From positions 1 through 38,750 of the forward strand of contig CAYTYO010000005.1 in NCBI GenBank assembly GCA_964441445.1: a DNA stretch of 38,750 nucleotides, in the 5' to 3' direction. The stretch is from XYB1-FULL-44-23 sp964441445 (lineage in GTDB: Bacteria; Patescibacteriota; Microgenomatia; CAZETR01; Amesbacteraceae). The notes under the pieces are model-generated. The model did not search any database, was not told the origin of the DNA, and saw only the letters and a list, made by a program, of their open reading frames with translations. Made by a program: the position numbers and the translations under genes. This document shows, piece by piece, positions 38,301 through 38,750 of the stretch; the stretch's first letter is position 1; every line of letters starts with the position of its first letter.

Positions 38301-38750
38301 AGAAACCATAGCCGGCAGCCGATGCAAGTCCGCTATTTTTTTTGGCTAGGGGAAATCCACCGGAGCCGTAATTAGCATTTGCCAAATAGACCCAGGAACC
38401 GAGGGTAAAACTTTCGGTGACGGAAAAATCCAGGACGTCGCCCATATCAACGCCACCAGTGTCAGATCCGCTCGCGGTGGGGATAGCAAGACCGGAACCA
38501 AACACACCGGTAGTCCAACTGCCATAGGTGGCACTCAATGTTCCGGTGTAGCCGTTGCCTGAGGAATCGTAAGCATAGCCTCCGGCATTTTCATCCATTT
38601 TCCAATAGCCGAGGGGATGCGGGGCCAAAGAATGAAGATTGACAATTTCGACGGGGGTCAAAACCCGGTTATAAACCCGAACATCATCAAGAGTTCCGTC
38701 AAAATAATTTCCACCCTGACGGCCAACATAAAATTGATCGGCAGAAATCG
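35374..38750 (-). CDS. Multi-LamG surface protein with nested DNRLRE-like domain (5' partial)
   Basis: The frame stays open to the window edge; the TTG at 38661 is internal, because FDGTLDDVRVYNRVLTP, the end of a LamG domain, is read just upstream. In order from the N-terminus: the end of one LamG, LamG A (about 38620-37990, YWKMDENAGGYAYDSSGNGY), LamG B (about 37960-36800) and LamG C (36650-36030, YKMDDNTGTIANDTSGNNY), LamG D (36020-35390, WYKFDEASW...DGLLDDVRLYTYPLTP). LamG B is interrupted at about 37430-36850 by roughly 190 residues resembling a DNRLRE-type carbohydrate-binding module (NIPQGSTILSAYLSLYG). LamG domains are beta-sandwich binding modules. The stop is 35374 and there is no C-terminal anchor, so attachment must be by the missing N-terminus or by other proteins. 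Confidence 0.88.
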   Translation of the reverse strand, partial: ISADQFYVGRQGGNYFDGTLDDVRVYNRVLTPVEIVNLHSLAPHPLGYWKMDENAGGYAYDSSGNGYTGTLSATYGSWTTGVFGSGLAIPTASGSDTGGVDMGDVLDFSVTESFTLGSWVYLANANYGSGGFPLAKKNSGLASAAGYGFSIDNVRQVIFRVSDGTDQWVMTSGTVNPGWHHIQTVFDRTAEANCAIYIDGQKVATSLTGTFANVGDIANANYLKLGTYAYYGGVDETKIYNYARTQSQTVEDMNAGHPIPGSPIGSEAAYWKFDEGYGTTANDSGPNSANLSFQTNPSWVMNGKLGNALDFESGSLNYISTADSPALSITGDLTLSTWIKPESNTAATDFPIAGKWDSSYKDYLLSLYGDEIRLYLGSASNYVTTQATNLQTGTWYHILATYKASTQTVIIYVNGIPQSVAATGTIPTSITDNAGSFIVGSMQGPGTTEQIVAAADDGSELVGIQWYANGDGTVIAFGNNAGFGVHAGLRFQTVNIPQGSTILSAYLSLYGSAFAGTITNVHGKIVGDDADNAAAWRTGDGACGTNNCPSTITNVTTAQVDWDPTSWLTTGWNSSPDIASIISEIVNRGGWVANNNMRLAIRNDSSSTSSNVSFYDCNYSSCSRGAKLYVTYGTASSYYDGMIDELKVYASYFSPEQAKVEYNRGSAQVLGSLTTTSTGVADNSATGEYCVPGDTSTCNPPYAVYKMDDNTGTIANDTSGNNYNGTLNSMTNTNWVPGKLGSALTFNGSNQYVSLPTTFPQLGNTFTVSAWFNTNSVADHQAIVNRTEFTNISFDMGINADTDRIKIQTTVDGTIGTETLCYTPTGSIIPNTWYHVTAVKSSTHLKGYLNGVEACSVANTDAVYAGATYAPTIGRRSGTDTAYPFNGEIDDVVFFNYARTPAQVAWEFNHGNPIAWYKFDEASWTNNCSTDTVYNSASISVDFPYFHGRSCPNGGGQTTPETGKYGTAMHFDDSNDYVSVPDSLTLDLSPGVSIAAWVNTDANEADNVILSKGTSYEMGINADGDVYWDGVGAQVDDGSAKVLAGSWHHVVVTNDDTTATFYVDGVKTGIATAGVDSDNATDLYLGYDGTNYFDGLLDDVRLYTYPLTPTQVQTLYNSGATAKF

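Overview
The window looks like a scaffold from a Patescibacteria (Candidate Phyla Radiation) genome, most likely the Microgenomates side. The reasons are the mix of genes: a short ProRS without the bacterial insertion domain, ComEC split into a membrane half and a metallo-beta-lactamase half, an UppS with a long helical tail, LamG and Cys-rich surface proteins, proline-rich membrane-anchored proteins, and sparse Shine-Dalgarno sites. TGA is used as a stop, so this is not an UGA-recoded lineage. Placement below the superphylum is inference. A run of exactly 100 N (19611-19710) marks a scaffold gap.

Layout. 1-708: end of a LysM/M23 cell-wall hydrolase. 761-5802: a four-gene surface operon (lipoprotein, two small membrane proteins, a large Cys-rich secreted protein). 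5830-5900: tRNA-Ala(GGC). 5972-8475: an ABC-F ATPase with a shrunken first domain, then D-Ala-D-Ala ligase. 8529-13242: a compact nucleotide-metabolism island. 13280-13350: tRNA-Ala(CGC). 13384-17157: O-antigen-ligase/TPR membrane protein, a RAYT transposase with a hairpin, and a tail-anchored protein carrying a recombinase-type core-binding domain. 17551-24131: LeuRS (interrupted by the gap), ComEA end, ComEC, MBL protein, two glycosyltransferases. 24184-28321: hypothetical protein, TyrRS, surface protein, ProRS. 28300-32774: a large protein with a transglutaminase-like end, UppS and a polyprenyl diphosphate synthase. 32881-35054: three tandem zinc-ribbon membrane proteins. 35091-35294: a small helix-turn-helix protein. 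35374-38750: a multi-LamG surface protein that runs off the end.

The most unusual part is 8529-13242. It holds a DNPH1/nucleoside-deoxyribosyltransferase-like domain fused to a ribbon-helix-helix-like tail, a thymidylate-synthase-like protein, two paralogous QueC-like PP-loop ATPases with their own signature motifs, an ITPA/Ham1-like NTPase, an archaeal-AdkA-like kinase and a Nudix hydrolase. Two operons converge (9233-11280 forward, 11283-12741 reverse), and the head gene of each has the same leader: a GGCGC-N5-GGCGC repeat with exact 10-bp period between the promoter and an ACCTATG start. I infer a co-regulated pathway that makes or polices a modified deoxynucleotide. No FolE, QueD, QueE or TGT is present, so it is not an ordinary queuosine locus. 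Product and function are unknown.

Promoters across the window are unusually uniform: TTGAC(T/C/A)-17-TANNNT or extended -10 boxes (TGnTANNAT), commonly only 6-10 nt before the start codon. This implies many leaderless or near-leaderless mRNAs. Both tRNA genes have an extended -10 box exactly 12 nt before the first tRNA base.
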